Shown piece after piece: positions 32,749 through 41,577 of a stretch of 48,878 bases of DNA. The notes under the pieces are model-generated. The model was given only the letters and a program-made list of their open reading frames with translations, was not told the DNA's origin and made no database searches. The stretch covers positions 1-48,878 of the forward strand of contig NZ_LVCF01000039.1 of assembly GCF_001594145.1 (NCBI RefSeq), read 5' to 3'. The stretch comes from Branchiibius sp. NY16-3462-2 (GTDB lineage: Bacteria > Actinomycetota > Actinomycetes > Actinomycetales > Dermatophilaceae). The position numbers and the translations under genes were made by a program. The first letter of the stretch is position 1. Every line of letters begins with the position of its first letter.

Positions 32749-35679
32749 GTGAGCGATTCGGTTTCTGGTGCGTTGTTCCCGGCGGCAGCGTTCGGCCCTG
32801 GCATCACAGGGTTGGACGCGATGAAGTTGTCAGCGTCGGCGGTTGCCCCGTTGGTGGCTTATGCCTCCGGCATGTTCTCGGTGGACGAGACCAACCTGGC
32901 GACTGCTGCGCAGGTGCTGGGGGCCGGTACCGACCGTCGCTCGAAAGGCTTCAAGTCGCTGCGCTCGGACCTTCCCGCGTTGGCGATGCCGTGGTACCCG
33001 CTGGACCGCGTGGCGGCGGCGGCGACGCAGATGACCCAGGGCGCGCAGGTGGAGCCGCAGGCCGGGTTCGGCCAGTGGCGTCCAGCGAACCCGACCGCGG
33101 GCAAGTACATGATGGTCGCCGGCGCGAACAGCGTGCTGGGCGTCCACCCGTCGACGCCGTCGACTTTTTTCGCGGCGCCGGACGCGGTCCTGATCGCAGA
33201 GGGCCAGATCAAGGCGTTGTCGGCATTGACCGCGTGGCTGGTTGAGCAGGGCGTGTCCATCTCGGACCTGTCCGAGACCGGTGAAGGTTCCCGGGTGCGC
33301 TTGCGATCCATCATGGAGTCGTTGGACGCACGGCTGCTGGTGGTGTGCATCATCGGAGTGCACAACTGGTCAGGGATGCCCGAGTGGCATGCGCTGCGAT
33401 TGAAGAACCTGCCGGTGACAATTGCATTCGACGGTGACACCGCCACCAACCGCCAGGTGTGGGACGCGGCCTCGAAACTCGCCGCGTTCCTGGAGTCTCG
33501 ACACGCCGTGGTGTCTTTTGCTGACCCGAGCCTGGACGGTGTGTCCAAGGCCGGGGTGGACGACTTTTTCGGCGCGGGCAAGTCGTTCGCCGACCTGATG
33601 GACACCACCAAGGACGACCTGCCCGACAAGCCCGAGGCGGAGGTCGAGTTCTACCCGGGCGACGTGCGGATGAACGACGACGGCGCGACCTTCGAGGAGT
33701 ACCACGTCAGCGACGACGGTTACACCAGCCGCGGCTCGTGGGTGCCGAAGGCTGGCATGGCCGGGCGTCTACTGAGTGAATCGAACCCGAAGTCGAGTGA
33801 CTGGTCCCCGGGCTCGGAACTGGTCGAGGGGAAGCTGGACCCATCACTGATCGACGAGAACGAACCGGTGCGGGTGCAGATCGAAACGTCCTGGAAGTCG
33901 CACGACGGCTCCATCGTCAAAGGCGTCGTCAACGGTAATGACGACCTGCTGAGCGAGAACCCGAACCGCTGGCACCTGCGCAAAGCCGTCATCCCGACGA
34001 CGGTGTCCAAATGCCCGGACTGGGGCAACCTGCCAGGCGCCTGGCTGAAAGCGATGAAGCTGCACCGGGCGGGGGAGACGATCACCAACTACCTGTGGAT
34101 GCAGATGGGGTGGGTGCCGACTGTCAGTGGGCTGCCGGTGTTCGTCGCCGGCGAAACAGTGCTGGGCATCGAGGGTCGGCTGATCGGTTCGGGCACGGTG
34201 CCCGGGTGCACCAACCGGGTCATCCCCGGAACTTCCAAGTTCGGTCTGGCGCCGATCGAAGCCGACACCGACGAGCAATACCGGGCATACCTGCGGGCCA
34301 GCATCGAGACCGTGTTCGAGACCTACACCGGCGGCGCATGGGGCAACCAGTCGGTCGCCGCTACCGTCATCGCTGCCGCCTTGCGGCCGGTCGTGCCGAT
34401 CAGGCCCAAGACGACCATCCTGTTCTACGGACCGCCGCGCGGCGGCAAGTCGTGGTCGGCCAAAGCGATCATGGCGTTCTGGCAGTCCGACCCTGGCGCA
34501 TTCCAGGACACGCTGCCTGGCGGTGCGTCCGACACCAAGTACAGCCTGGAAGACGTGGTGGCTCGCGTGCCCATCTGGGTTGCCGACGACCTGGCACCCA
34601 GCAGTGACGCCCGCAAGAACGAACGCGAGGAGTCCTCGATCGAGGCGATCATCCGTTCGGTGTTCAACGGCACCTCCACCCGGCGGCGCACCGCTGACGG
34701 TGGGCGTCGCCGCGTCGACGTGCCGTTGGCAGTGCTCGTGGTGACCGCCGAGAACCCGCTGACGTCCAGTTCGGTGATGGAACGCTGCGTGGCTTTCGAC
34801 ACCGGTGCACGCGGCTTCCTGGGCAACGAAGATGCAACCGACGCGTTGGTCGAGCTCAACACAACCACGCTGACCGCCAACGAGATCACGGCCGCGGCGG
34901 TGCAGATGGTGCAGCGGGCCGCTGCCGAGCAGGGCTGGAAGAAGGCCAACCGGGAATGGGCCGAACTGTTCGACATGCACCGTGAAGCGGCGACGTCGTT
35001 CCTGCGCCGCAATGGCGGCACCGAGGGAACACTCACCCGTCACGCCGACATCGCAGCGGACCTGATGCTGGGCGGCGACGTGCTGGAAATGCTGGCCGAA
35101 TGGGCTGGCTGCGATGAAGCGTTCCTGGACCGACTGGGCAAGCTGCAGCACTGGATCCTGGAAGCTGTCGGAGCCAACTACGGTCAGGCAGCGACGGTCA
35201 CACCGGGTGAAAACCTACTGGCGGCGCTGCGCGGCGTGCTTGAATCGGGCACCGGTCACGTCCTGGGGCAGGACGGCAAGCCTCCGATGGCAGACATGCC
35301 GTCTGGCCACCCGTTGCGCGGCAAGGCCAGCATCATCAACGAGCGACTGGGCTGGCGTGCGTCATCGGACGAGAGGCGCCCATGGGAGCCGCGTGGCGCC
35401 TCCATCGGCCGACTGGTGTGGCACGGGCAGACCCCCGTGGTCCTGATGAACCACACGGCCGCGTTCGACGTGGCCCAACGGGCCTACCGCGGGCTGCTGC
35501 CGCCAGGAACCAAGGCGAGCTCGGTCTGGGCGTCCGCGTGGGGGACCGGCCTGTGCCCGGACTTCTGGAAACGGCGGCTGGGTCGCGGCGGTGAACTGCG
35601 CCCGATGGTGCGGGTGCGCGACTTCGAGGGTGTGCCGTTCAAGGTGGCGACTCTGCTGGACCTGGACGAGAACGGTTAG
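32749..35679 (+). CDS. TOPRIM (DUF3854-like) plus D5-like AAA+ helicase, replication protein
   Basis: A 976-residue replication protein. Residues 100-300 hold a TOPRIM-like domain as in DUF3854: VLIAEGQIKALSALT near 149 (catalytic Glu), VTIAFDGDTATNRQ near 224 (DxD), and GVDDFFGAGKS near 265. Residues 540-720 hold a P-loop helicase: ILFYGPPRGGKSWSA near 561 (Walker A), WVADDLAPSSD near 610 (Walker B), then an arginine-rich SRF-like block (TSTRRRTADGGRRRVDVP). Phage and plasmid primase-helicases have this order. The primase catalytic domain itself is not obvious. The GTG start at 32749 is fixed by the promoter motif; in-frame sequence further upstream is shadow of the preceding gene. Confidence 0.8.
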   Translation: MSDSVSGALFPAAAFGPGITGLDAMKLSASAVAPLVAYASGMFSVDETNLATAAQVLGAGTDRRSKGFKSLRSDLPALAMPWYPLDRVAAAATQMTQGAQVEPQAGFGQWRPANPTAGKYMMVAGANSVLGVHPSTPSTFFAAPDAVLIAEGQIKALSALTAWLVEQGVSISDLSETGEGSRVRLRSIMESLDARLLVVCIIGVHNWSGMPEWHALRLKNLPVTIAFDGDTATNRQVWDAASKLAAFLESRHAVVSFADPSLDGVSKAGVDDFFGAGKSFADLMDTTKDDLPDKPEAEVEFYPGDVRMNDDGATFEEYHVSDDGYTSRGSWVPKAGMAGRLLSESNPKSSDWSPGSELVEGKLDPSLIDENEPVRVQIETSWKSHDGSIVKGVVNGNDDLLSENPNRWHLRKAVIPTTVSKCPDWGNLPGAWLKAMKLHRAGETITNYLWMQMGWVPTVSGLPVFVAGETVLGIEGRLIGSGTVPGCTNRVIPGTSKFGLAPIEADTDEQYRAYLRASIETVFETYTGGAWGNQSVAATVIAAALRPVVPIRPKTTILFYGPPRGGKSWSAKAIMAFWQSDPGAFQDTLPGGASDTKYSLEDVVARVPIWVADDLAPSSDARKNEREESSIEAIIRSVFNGTSTRRRTADGGRRRVDVPLAVLVVTAENPLTSSSVMERCVAFDTGARGFLGNEDATDALVELNTTTLTANEITAAAVQMVQRAAAEQGWKKANREWAELFDMHREAATSFLRRNGGTEGTLTRHADIAADLMLGGDVLEMLAEWAGCDEAFLDRLGKLQHWILEAVGANYGQAATVTPGENLLAALRGVLESGTGHVLGQDGKPPMADMPSGHPLRGKASIINERLGWRASSDERRPWEPRGASIGRLVWHGQTPVVLMNHTAAFDVAQRAYRGLLPPGTKASSVWASAWGTGLCPDFWKRRLGRGGELRPMVRVRDFEGVPFKVATLLDLDENG

Positions 35680-35723
35680 GTCCGTACCGCTCGGCGCGAA
35701 GGCCGCACGTGTTTGAGCGAGCG

Positions 35724-35891
35724 TTACGAGAAATCCCGGATCGCTGCTCGACGCGCGCTGGAACGATCGCGGCTGCGGCGCTGCCGGGAATCGGCGTGGA
35801 GTCCCGCAGCACCGGATCGACGCAGGTCGCGCAATGCGGCTGCCATCTGAGGGTTGGCGTGCGCGTGAGGGTTGCGCGGCTTGCGTGCCAT
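35724..35891 (-). CDS. small highly basic protein, 55 residues
   Basis: Starts MARKPRNPHAHANPQ at 35891, with AGGAAAGG about 7 nt upstream as a good ribosome site. About one third of its residues are Arg, Lys or His, so it probably binds nucleic acid. The promoter motif lies 42 nt upstream, giving a leadered mRNA. An ATG at 35915 (MSSRKGTV) is a less likely start. No family recognised. Confidence 0.55.
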   Translation of the reverse strand: MARKPRNPHAHANPQMAAALRDLRRSGAAGLHADSRQRRSRDRSSARRAAIRDFS

Positions 35892-35933
35892 GACGGTTCC
35901 TTTCCTGGAGCTCATGTGGCTGATGACGAGGTG

Positions 35934-35944
35934 ACGGTGCGACG
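35934..35944 (-). promoter_or_regulatory. start-associated motif, copy 18 (leadered)
   Basis: CGTCGCACCGT on the minus strand with no start codon at 6-7 nt; the next gene starts at 35891 behind a clear Shine-Dalgarno sequence. Confidence 0.65.
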
Positions 35945-36060
35945 GCTCCGGACTCGGTGCTGGCAGGGGCAACGACCGTGCGCGCAATCGGATTCCAGTG
36001 ACGGTCAGGCTGCCGAAGACCGGCGCATGCCCTCCGGTTCGGAAGCTGCACGCCCGGCGG

Positions 36061-36576
36061 CTAGTGCTGTCCGGTCTCCAACTCAATGCCATGCGCGGCC
36101 TGGTGTTCCCAGGCGACCTGAACAATCCTGGCGAACGGGATCGAGGAGGAGCCAGCCGCTAGCTCTGCGGTGATGATCTCGATGATTGCTCGGAGCGCGT
36201 CCTCGTAACGAACGAGGACCTCGTGCGTTTCAGCGTCGGGGAAGGCGAGAGCTTCTCGCCACTCCCCGTCAGTCTTGTCGAACTTGCGCCACATCACGGA
36301 GTTGTCGAGAGCGCCATGGTTCGGGTTCGACTTGCCTAGAGCGAGCCGCTCCCCGATCACGCCGGCCCGCGTCGTACGGACCCAGCCCTTCGGCGTTAGA
36401 CGGGAGACGCCACGCACCTGCGCCACGGCGCCTCCTTCAGGGGTCAGATAGATGTCGTCGAAGGTGCCGCCGAACAGGATGCACGCGACGGCATGTCCCG
36501 CTTCGTGGGCGGCCACGACTGACTCGGGAACATCGTGCAACGGCGGGCTATCGATCTGCTCCGGCATGGCGCCCAT
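36061..36576 (-). CDS. M41-like zinc metallopeptidase domain protein
   Basis: A 171-residue protein with VVAAHEAGHAVACILFGG near residues 20-37. HEAGH is the zinc site of the FtsH-type (M41) peptidase fold; the following FGG and the downstream DNSVMWRKFD helix fit that fold. The AAA+ part of FtsH is absent, as in many small M41-like proteins of actinobacteria. Start taken at 36576 (MGAMPEQID, AGGGG 6 nt upstream); the frame extends to an ATG at 36756, giving 231 residues, and that longer form cannot be excluded. No 11-bp motif is present, so it may not belong to the regulon. Confidence 0.65.
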   Translation of the reverse strand: MGAMPEQIDSPPLHDVPESVVAAHEAGHAVACILFGGTFDDIYLTPEGGAVAQVRGVSRLTPKGWVRTTRAGVIGERLALGKSNPNHGALDNSVMWRKFDKTDGEWREALAFPDAETHEVLVRYEDALRAIIEIITAELAAGSSSIPFARIVQVAWEHQAAHGIELETGQH

Positions 36577-36759
36577 CGTGCCCCTGTCAATACAGCCCTC
36601 GTACCTCCGGACAGTGATTGCCACAGTGTCAAAGCGGAGGCGCGGGATGTGGGCGCTAGCGAACTCGGCGGTCCGGGGGTGCACGCGCCAACCCCGCGCC
36701 GCCGAAATTGGTAGGACGAAATACGCAACATCCGCGAATCGGCCGCGCACCGACATAGC

Positions 36760-36969
36760 ATGCGGAAAAGTCTCTTAGACCCCTTGATCGTTGAACTCCT
36801 CGCGGACCTCATTCTCTGGGCGGTTCAGGCTGCCTCCGCGTGGTGCTGGAAGCGCGCCCGGAGAAGACGTCGTGCAGCGCTGCGACGCAGGACTCGACAG
36901 GCTCGCCGGGTCCGTAAGTCCAGGACATTCAAGCGCAACCAACACCGTCGCCGTAAGCCACGGCGGTGA
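36760..36969 (+). CDS. possible small basic membrane-linked protein
   Basis: An open frame of 69 residues: an N-terminal hydrophobic helix (LLADLILWAVQAASAW) and then a very Arg-rich tail. Such a pattern can be real, but high-GC DNA often yields Arg-rich open frames by chance. No Shine-Dalgarno or promoter motif was found, and it starts 3 nt from the longer alternative start of the M41-like gene. Confidence 0.25.
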   Translation: MRKSLLDPLIVELLADLILWAVQAASAWCWKRARRRRRAALRRRTRQARRVRKSRTFKRNQHRRRKPRR

Positions 36970-36991
36970 CCACCGAACTAGCTGCAGTCAC

Positions 36992-37015
36992 CGGCTGGGT
37001 TCGATGACCCGGCCG
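36992..37015. other. hairpin at the junction of two elements
   Basis: CGGCTGGGT-TCGATG-ACCCGGCCG: nine pairs (one G-T) around a 6-nt loop. It lies exactly where the truncated prim-pol frame begins. It could be a remnant recombination site or terminator; it is not a complete tRNA T-arm. Confidence 0.4.
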
Positions 37016-37661
37016 CGCGGCGTACCAGCGCGCCACCGACGCGGGACTCGTCGACGGCGCGGGTCTGCTGGCGCGCACACCCACCGGAGGCACGCACGTG
37101 TACTTCCCGGCGACACCGGGCAAGGAGCAGCGATCGTGGCAGGCCGCTGACGTGGGCGTCGATTTCCGGGGCGACGGCGGCTACATCATCGCCCCTCCGT
37201 CCCGGCGAATCATCGACGGGAACGTGAGGCTCTACGAGGTCGCCGACATCGCCGCACACTCGGTCGGCACGGTCGATGCGGGCCGTCTGCGGGACTTCCT
37301 CGACCCGCGCCCCGTCGCCCCACCACGCGCCGAGGGCACCTCAGTGGCCGTGGATGGGAAGCGGCTGGCGGCGTGGGTCGCCGGGCGAAGTGAGGGCGAG
37401 CGGAACCGCAGCCTGTTCTGGGCCGCCTGCCGCCTCGCCGAGAACGGCGTCTCGGCCACGGACGCGCTCGATGCTCTGGGGGCTGCGGCGCAGTCGGCGG
37501 GTCTGGGCGATCGCGAGATCACCACGACCGTTCGCTCGGCCTACCGAGCCACCCAGCCCGCGCCCGAGGCAACGTCAGACGGCCGAGCCCAGAGCGCGGG
37601 TCGATGGTTCGGTCGCACGGCGAGCCCGCCGTCCGCAGCGCTGGGGAGGGCGGGGCTGTGA
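37008..37661 (+). pseudogene. prim-pol (bifunctional primase/polymerase), 5'-truncated remnant
   Basis: The open frame begins after an in-frame TGA (37005-37007) and at once reads prim-pol sequence: AAYQRATDAGLVDG, then TPTGGTHVYFPAT (the TGGxHxYF block), then VDFRGDGGYIIAPPS, hallmarks of the C-terminal half of the prim-pol fold used in plasmid replication. The catalytic DxD half that should precede it is missing. After it comes a helical C-terminal region (LAAWVAGRSEGERNRSLF). A shorter product from GTG 37098 is possible but would be inactive as a primase. Its end overlaps the DUF2637 gene as TGATG, the usual order in actinobacterial mobile elements. Confidence 0.7.
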
Positions 37662-38341
37662 TGCGCGAGTCGGACGGGCGGCGCTGGGCCGCGATGACGG
37701 CGGTCGCGGGGACGGTGTTCATCGCCGCCGGGGCGTTCTGGCTGTCGTTCACGTCGCTGGCCGATCTGGCCGCTCGCTCCGGGATCGGGTCGGGGCAGGC
37801 GTGGGCGTGGCCGCTGATCGTGGACGGCATCATCGTCGTCGCCACGGTCGCCGTCGTCGCCCTCGCTGGGCAGCGATCGGCCTGGTACCCGTGGGCGCTG
37901 CTGGTCGGCGGCGCGCTCGTGTCGGTGACAGCGAATGCCATTCACGCCGTCGTCGCCGCGGATGCCGACGTACCCAGGATGCTCGCAGCCTCGGTCGCCG
38001 CGGTGCCACCCGTCGTGCTGCTGGCCATCACGCACCTGACCGTGATCCTCACCCGCACCGCCGACCCAGACACGGCAGTTGCCGCCGCCGACTCGTTCTC
38101 GACGAACACGGCGGAGACCATGCCCGCGCTGCCGTCTGGCGAGCCGGAACTCACCCGTCGAGACGACGGTGTGGCGGATCGGCGTGCCCTGGGCTGGGAG
38201 CTGCGCGAGGCGGGTTGGTCGAACAAGCGGATTGCCCGCGAACTCGGGGTGCATCCCTCGACCGTGGGCCGCTGGTTCGCCGTCGCGCACCTCAGTGAGA
38301 CCACCGACGCCGCCGACGAGCGGGAGGAGACGACCCCATGA
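37661..38341 (+). CDS. DUF2637 membrane protein with C-terminal helix-turn-helix
   Basis: A 226-residue protein. Four hydrophobic segments in residues 10-130 (AVAGTVFIAAGAFWLSF; PLIVDGIIVVATVAVVAL; WALLVGGALVSVTANAI; AVPPVVLLAITHLTVIL) match DUF2637, a family typical of actinobacterial plasmids and integrative elements. The C-terminus has RELGVHPSTVGRWFAV, a helix-turn-helix, so it may sense something at the membrane and bind DNA. Its start overlaps the prim-pol stop (TGATG), and its end overlaps the next gene (ATGA). Confidence 0.8.
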   Translation: MRESDGRRWAAMTAVAGTVFIAAGAFWLSFTSLADLAARSGIGSGQAWAWPLIVDGIIVVATVAVVALAGQRSAWYPWALLVGGALVSVTANAIHAVVAADADVPRMLAASVAAVPPVVLLAITHLTVILTRTADPDTAVAAADSFSTNTAETMPALPSGEPELTRRDDGVADRRALGWELREAGWSNKRIARELGVHPSTVGRWFAVAHLSETTDAADEREETTP

Positions 38342-38742
38342 ACACCACTGAGAACCCCCAGCACCACGACCCGACCAGGCCCGATCCCGCACGGCTGGTG
38401 CCCGAGGAGCCGAGGGAGCGCCCCGAGCCCGTCGAGGCGACGAGCACTCCGGAGGCGGTGCGGGCCGCGCAGGTCGCCCGCGACGACAAGCGGCACGCTC
38501 TCGTTCGCGGTTGCGGCGTGGAGTGGGTGCGCCCCACCGATCTGATCGCCCGGCACTCGGCGCACGCGGCCGGGCGTGGCCTCGACTTCCAGGCCGAACT
38601 CGCTCGCCGCACCCGCACCCCCATCGGTGCCGGTGTTCGTCGTCTCGGGGATCGAGCCCGGCGGTTGCCGCCGATCTCGGCGTTCGGGCGCAGCACCGCG
38701 CCCTCGTCGCAGGTGTCCCGCTCCGGGGTCTCGATGAGTTGA
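38338..38742 (+). CDS. hypothetical protein of the DUF2637 operon
   Basis: A 134-residue polar protein. The N-terminal third is Pro/Glu/Asp-rich and probably disordered; the middle has VEWVRPTDLIARHSAHAAG, which could be part of a small helical domain; the C-terminus is Arg/Ser-rich. I do not recognise a function. ATGA overlap with the DUF2637 gene shows it is in the same operon. Confidence 0.5.
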   Translation: MNTTENPQHHDPTRPDPARLVPEEPRERPEPVEATSTPEAVRAAQVARDDKRHALVRGCGVEWVRPTDLIARHSAHAAGRGLDFQAELARRTRTPIGAGVRRLGDRARRLPPISAFGRSTAPSSQVSRSGVSMS

Positions 38743-38835
38743 CGGCGGTGACAGGTCATGGTCGCGACGGCATCGGCATGCAGGACGCGCTCGTGGGAGC
38801 GAGTGCGCACCTGCCTGCCAGGAGGTGCCGACACC

Positions 38836-39726
38836 ATGACCACATCAACCCGCACCAGCACCGAGCAGCCGACGGCCTTCGGGGCTGAGGACTTCACCAC
38901 CGGCGAGGGCCTGCGCGCCCTGCTCAACCGTCTCGCCGAGGGCGGCGAGGATGCCTGGGTTCACGATCCGGTGGCCCGCGGCCTGATGGAGTTCGCCGCC
39001 GACAAGTACCGCGCTCTGGCGAGGAAGCACAAGCTCGACACCTGGGAAGCGGTGACGGCAGCGTTCGACGCGATGCAGTACCGCTCGACCCGCCAGGCCA
39101 ACGATCCGTGGGCGATCATCACCCACGCCGTGCGCATCACCTGCGTCTACGAGGAACGTGCCCAAGGGCTGCTCTGCTCGGTGCACCAGGCCCGCCGCGC
39201 GCACGTCTCGGCGTTCCACGACCCCGAACGGTTCTCCGAACGCGACACCGCACTGGCCGACTACCATCCCGCGTTCCACACCACCGACAATCGTCCCAGC
39301 GACCTCGAACCGGAGCCGCGCGACAGTCTCGGGTCGGCGCAAGCATGCATGTCGGCCGGGTCGGCGGCCGAGGACGCCATCGCGATGCTGTGCCTGCTCG
39401 ACTGGCCCGCCGACACGGCGCGGGCCGCCGTCGAGCATGTCTGTGGGGCGTTGATGAAGGCCGGCACCCGCCAGTCCGCCTACGAGGCGCTGCGACGCGA
39501 TCGGCACGCGCGGGCACTGCTCGACCTGCCGCGCCGCTCCTGGGCCGCGCTGCTGAAGGCGCTGCTCGGGAACCCGCACCCGGCCTACGTGGCCACCAGC
39601 AGTGGCCGCGGCGTCCTGCTCCGGCTGCTGTTGGGCGAGACTCTCGACCTGCTGCTCCGCGACGACGATCTGATCCTCGCGCTCGCTCTGGCGGCTCCGA
39701 GTGGTGGAGGCGGTGAGTCGTCGTGA
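38836..39726 (+). CDS. hypothetical protein before ParB
   Basis: A 296-residue helical protein starting MTTSTRTST at 38836, with GGAGGT about 10 nt upstream, which decides this start over an in-frame one at 38758. It has an N-terminal domain with ALARKHKLDTWEAVTAAF and a C-terminal repeat-like region of Leu/Arg helices. No known family. Its end overlaps the GTG start of the ParB-like gene, so the two are coupled and may act together in element maintenance. Confidence 0.6.
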   Translation: MTTSTRTSTEQPTAFGAEDFTTGEGLRALLNRLAEGGEDAWVHDPVARGLMEFAADKYRALARKHKLDTWEAVTAAFDAMQYRSTRQANDPWAIITHAVRITCVYEERAQGLLCSVHQARRAHVSAFHDPERFSERDTALADYHPAFHTTDNRPSDLEPEPRDSLGSAQACMSAGSAAEDAIAMLCLLDWPADTARAAVEHVCGALMKAGTRQSAYEALRRDRHARALLDLPRRSWAALLKALLGNPHPAYVATSSGRGVLLRLLLGETLDLLLRDDDLILALALAAPSGGGGESS

Positions 39727-40664
39727 CCGAGCCACTGATCGGCAGCATCCAGCTCGACCGCACCGTCGATTCGATCCTCGTCGGCACCCGGCACCGCGCC
39801 GACCTCGGCGACATTGACGCTCTCGCGGCATCCATCGACCGCGACGGCCTGTTGCAACCGCTCACGATCACCATCGACGGCGTGCTCGTGTGCGGAGCAC
39901 GACGCCTGGCCGCGATCAGGAAGCTGGGCTGGCGCACCGTGAACGTGTGGGTTCGCAGTGGCCTGTCCGACCGGCTCGGGCAGCTCCTCGCCGAGCAGGA
40001 CGACAACATGCTCCACAAGCCCTATACCCAGCTCGAGGCCGCCGGCCTGTACCGCGAACTCAAGCAGGTCATGGTCGCGGATGCCGCCCGCCGGAAGTCC
40101 GCTACCCAGTTCAGTGCTGAGAACCAGCCTGGAAACGACGGTCCCGCAAAATTTGCGGGACCGTCGAGCGCGCTCGGGGATGCGCGGGAGCAAGCGGCGG
40201 CGATGATTCCCGGCGGCGCGTCGCACACGACACTGGAGAAGATCGGCTACCTCGAAGACATCGCCAACAACCCCGCTCAGCCCGAGGCGTTGCGCGCCGA
40301 GGCTGCCGCCGGGCTGGAGCGGATCGAGGCCGGGGACCCGGTGCATCCGATCTACCAGGCGATGCGCGACGCCGACACCACCGAGCGGGAGCGGCGCGAG
40401 GCAGAGCTGCACGCCCGCGCCGAGGCAGCAGTGGCTCGCGCGAAGTCGATCAAGAAGGGCAAGCGCACCCCACCGCGTCCGTTGCCGCTTGTCACCGGAG
40501 ATGGGCAACCTGTCCGTTACCCGCTGCGCGCGTTCGTGCAGACCTGGGGCGAGCTGACGAACTGGTGGACCCACTATGACGCCGACACCCTCGCAGGTGG
40601 ACTGACCGGCGAGCAGTTCGAGAACTTCCTCGCGACCGCCGACGGCCGCGATGATCGACGCTGA
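39723..40664 (+). CDS. ParB-like nuclease-domain protein
   Basis: A 313-residue ParB/Spo0J-type protein. The N-terminal ParB domain shows DIDALAASIDRDGLLQPLTI and VCGARRLAAIRKLGW (the G-x-R-R CTP-binding/ParB box), followed by a helical DNA-binding part (HTTLEKIGYLEDIANN) and a C-terminal region with Trp-rich helix LTNWWTHYDADTL. In related actinobacterial elements it sits just before the TraG coupling gene, as here. Probably used in partition or transfer control. GTG start overlaps the previous stop. Confidence 0.75.
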   Translation: MTEPLIGSIQLDRTVDSILVGTRHRADLGDIDALAASIDRDGLLQPLTITIDGVLVCGARRLAAIRKLGWRTVNVWVRSGLSDRLGQLLAEQDDNMLHKPYTQLEAAGLYRELKQVMVADAARRKSATQFSAENQPGNDGPAKFAGPSSALGDAREQAAAMIPGGASHTTLEKIGYLEDIANNPAQPEALRAEAAAGLERIEAGDPVHPIYQAMRDADTTERERREAELHARAEAAVARAKSIKKGKRTPPRPLPLVTGDGQPVRYPLRAFVQTWGELTNWWTHYDADTLAGGLTGEQFENFLATADGRDDRR

Positions 40665-41577
40665 CCCCAAGACCCGCGACAGCATCTGGCAAGGCGTCTC
40701 CCTCGCACTCGCCGCGCTCGCCGACCCACGCGTGCTCGATGCCGTCACGCCAGGCCCGCACGAGCACTTCGACCCCGAGACCTTCCTCACCGAGCAAGGC
40801 ACCCTCTATCTGCTCGCCACCGGGGCGGGTGCGGGAGCCTCCGCATCGCTGGTCGCGGCGTTCGTCGAAGACCTCATCGAAACCGCCCGACGGCTCGCCG
40901 CCCGCTCGCCCGGAGCACTGCTCGACCCGCCACTGCTCCTCGCGCTCGACGAGATCGGAAACCTCGCGCCGCTGCCGTCACTGCCGACGCTCATGGCCGA
41001 AGGCGGCGGCACCGGGATCACGACCATGCCGGTCTTGCAGTCCCTCGCCCAAGCGCGCGACAAGTGGAGTGAGCACCAGGCCGGCGCGATCTGGGACGCC
41101 AGCATCGTCAAGATCATCCTCGGCGGCGCATCCAACAGCCGCGACCTCCAAGACCTCTCCACACTCATCGGCGAGCGTGATGAGTTCACCGACAGCGTGA
41201 CCCTCGGCGACCACGGCACCCGCTCCAACCAACGTTCCATCCGCCGTGTCCCGATCCTGCCGCCAGACCGCATCCGAACACTGCCATTCGGCACCGGCAT
41301 CACGATGCTGCGCTCAGCGCCTCCCATCGTCACCGATCTGCGCGCCTGGCCGACACGGCCCGACGCCGTGCAGCTCCGCAGTGATCGCGACGAACTCGAA
41401 GCATTGCTGCGTCGTCGTCCTGCCTCCTGGGCGCGGGAGCGCACCTGCCTGACACAGCGGCCACGCACGGCTGGTCGCCCGAGTTCAGGAGGACGCCATC
41501 ATGGCCATTCGCACCCACCAGTCCATTTCCGGTTTCGTTGCCTCGGACCCGCAGCTCAGCTACACCGAGCGCGGTGA
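40651..41577 (+). pseudogene. TraG/VirD4-type coupling protein, N-terminally truncated
   Basis: Only the C-terminal part of a conjugative coupling ATPase is left: TRDSIWQGVSLALAALADP, then LLLALDEIGNLAPLPSLP (Walker B), GGGTGITTMPVLQSLAQAR, and IILGGASNSRDLQDLSTL. The membrane segments and the Walker A loop, which lie N-terminal in this family, are absent. The frame starts inside the end of the ParB-like gene, so a deletion removed the front of the gene. The last 50 residues (from about ASWARERTC) run into the SSB gene and are His/Arg-rich, suggesting loss of the original stop as well. Non-functional in transfer by itself. Confidence 0.75.

Noticed and set aside
36992..37015. Hairpin with TTCGATG resembling a tRNA T-arm, possible attB
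   Set aside because: The stem does not pair as a T-arm with a 7-nt loop, and no other tRNA part lies beside it.
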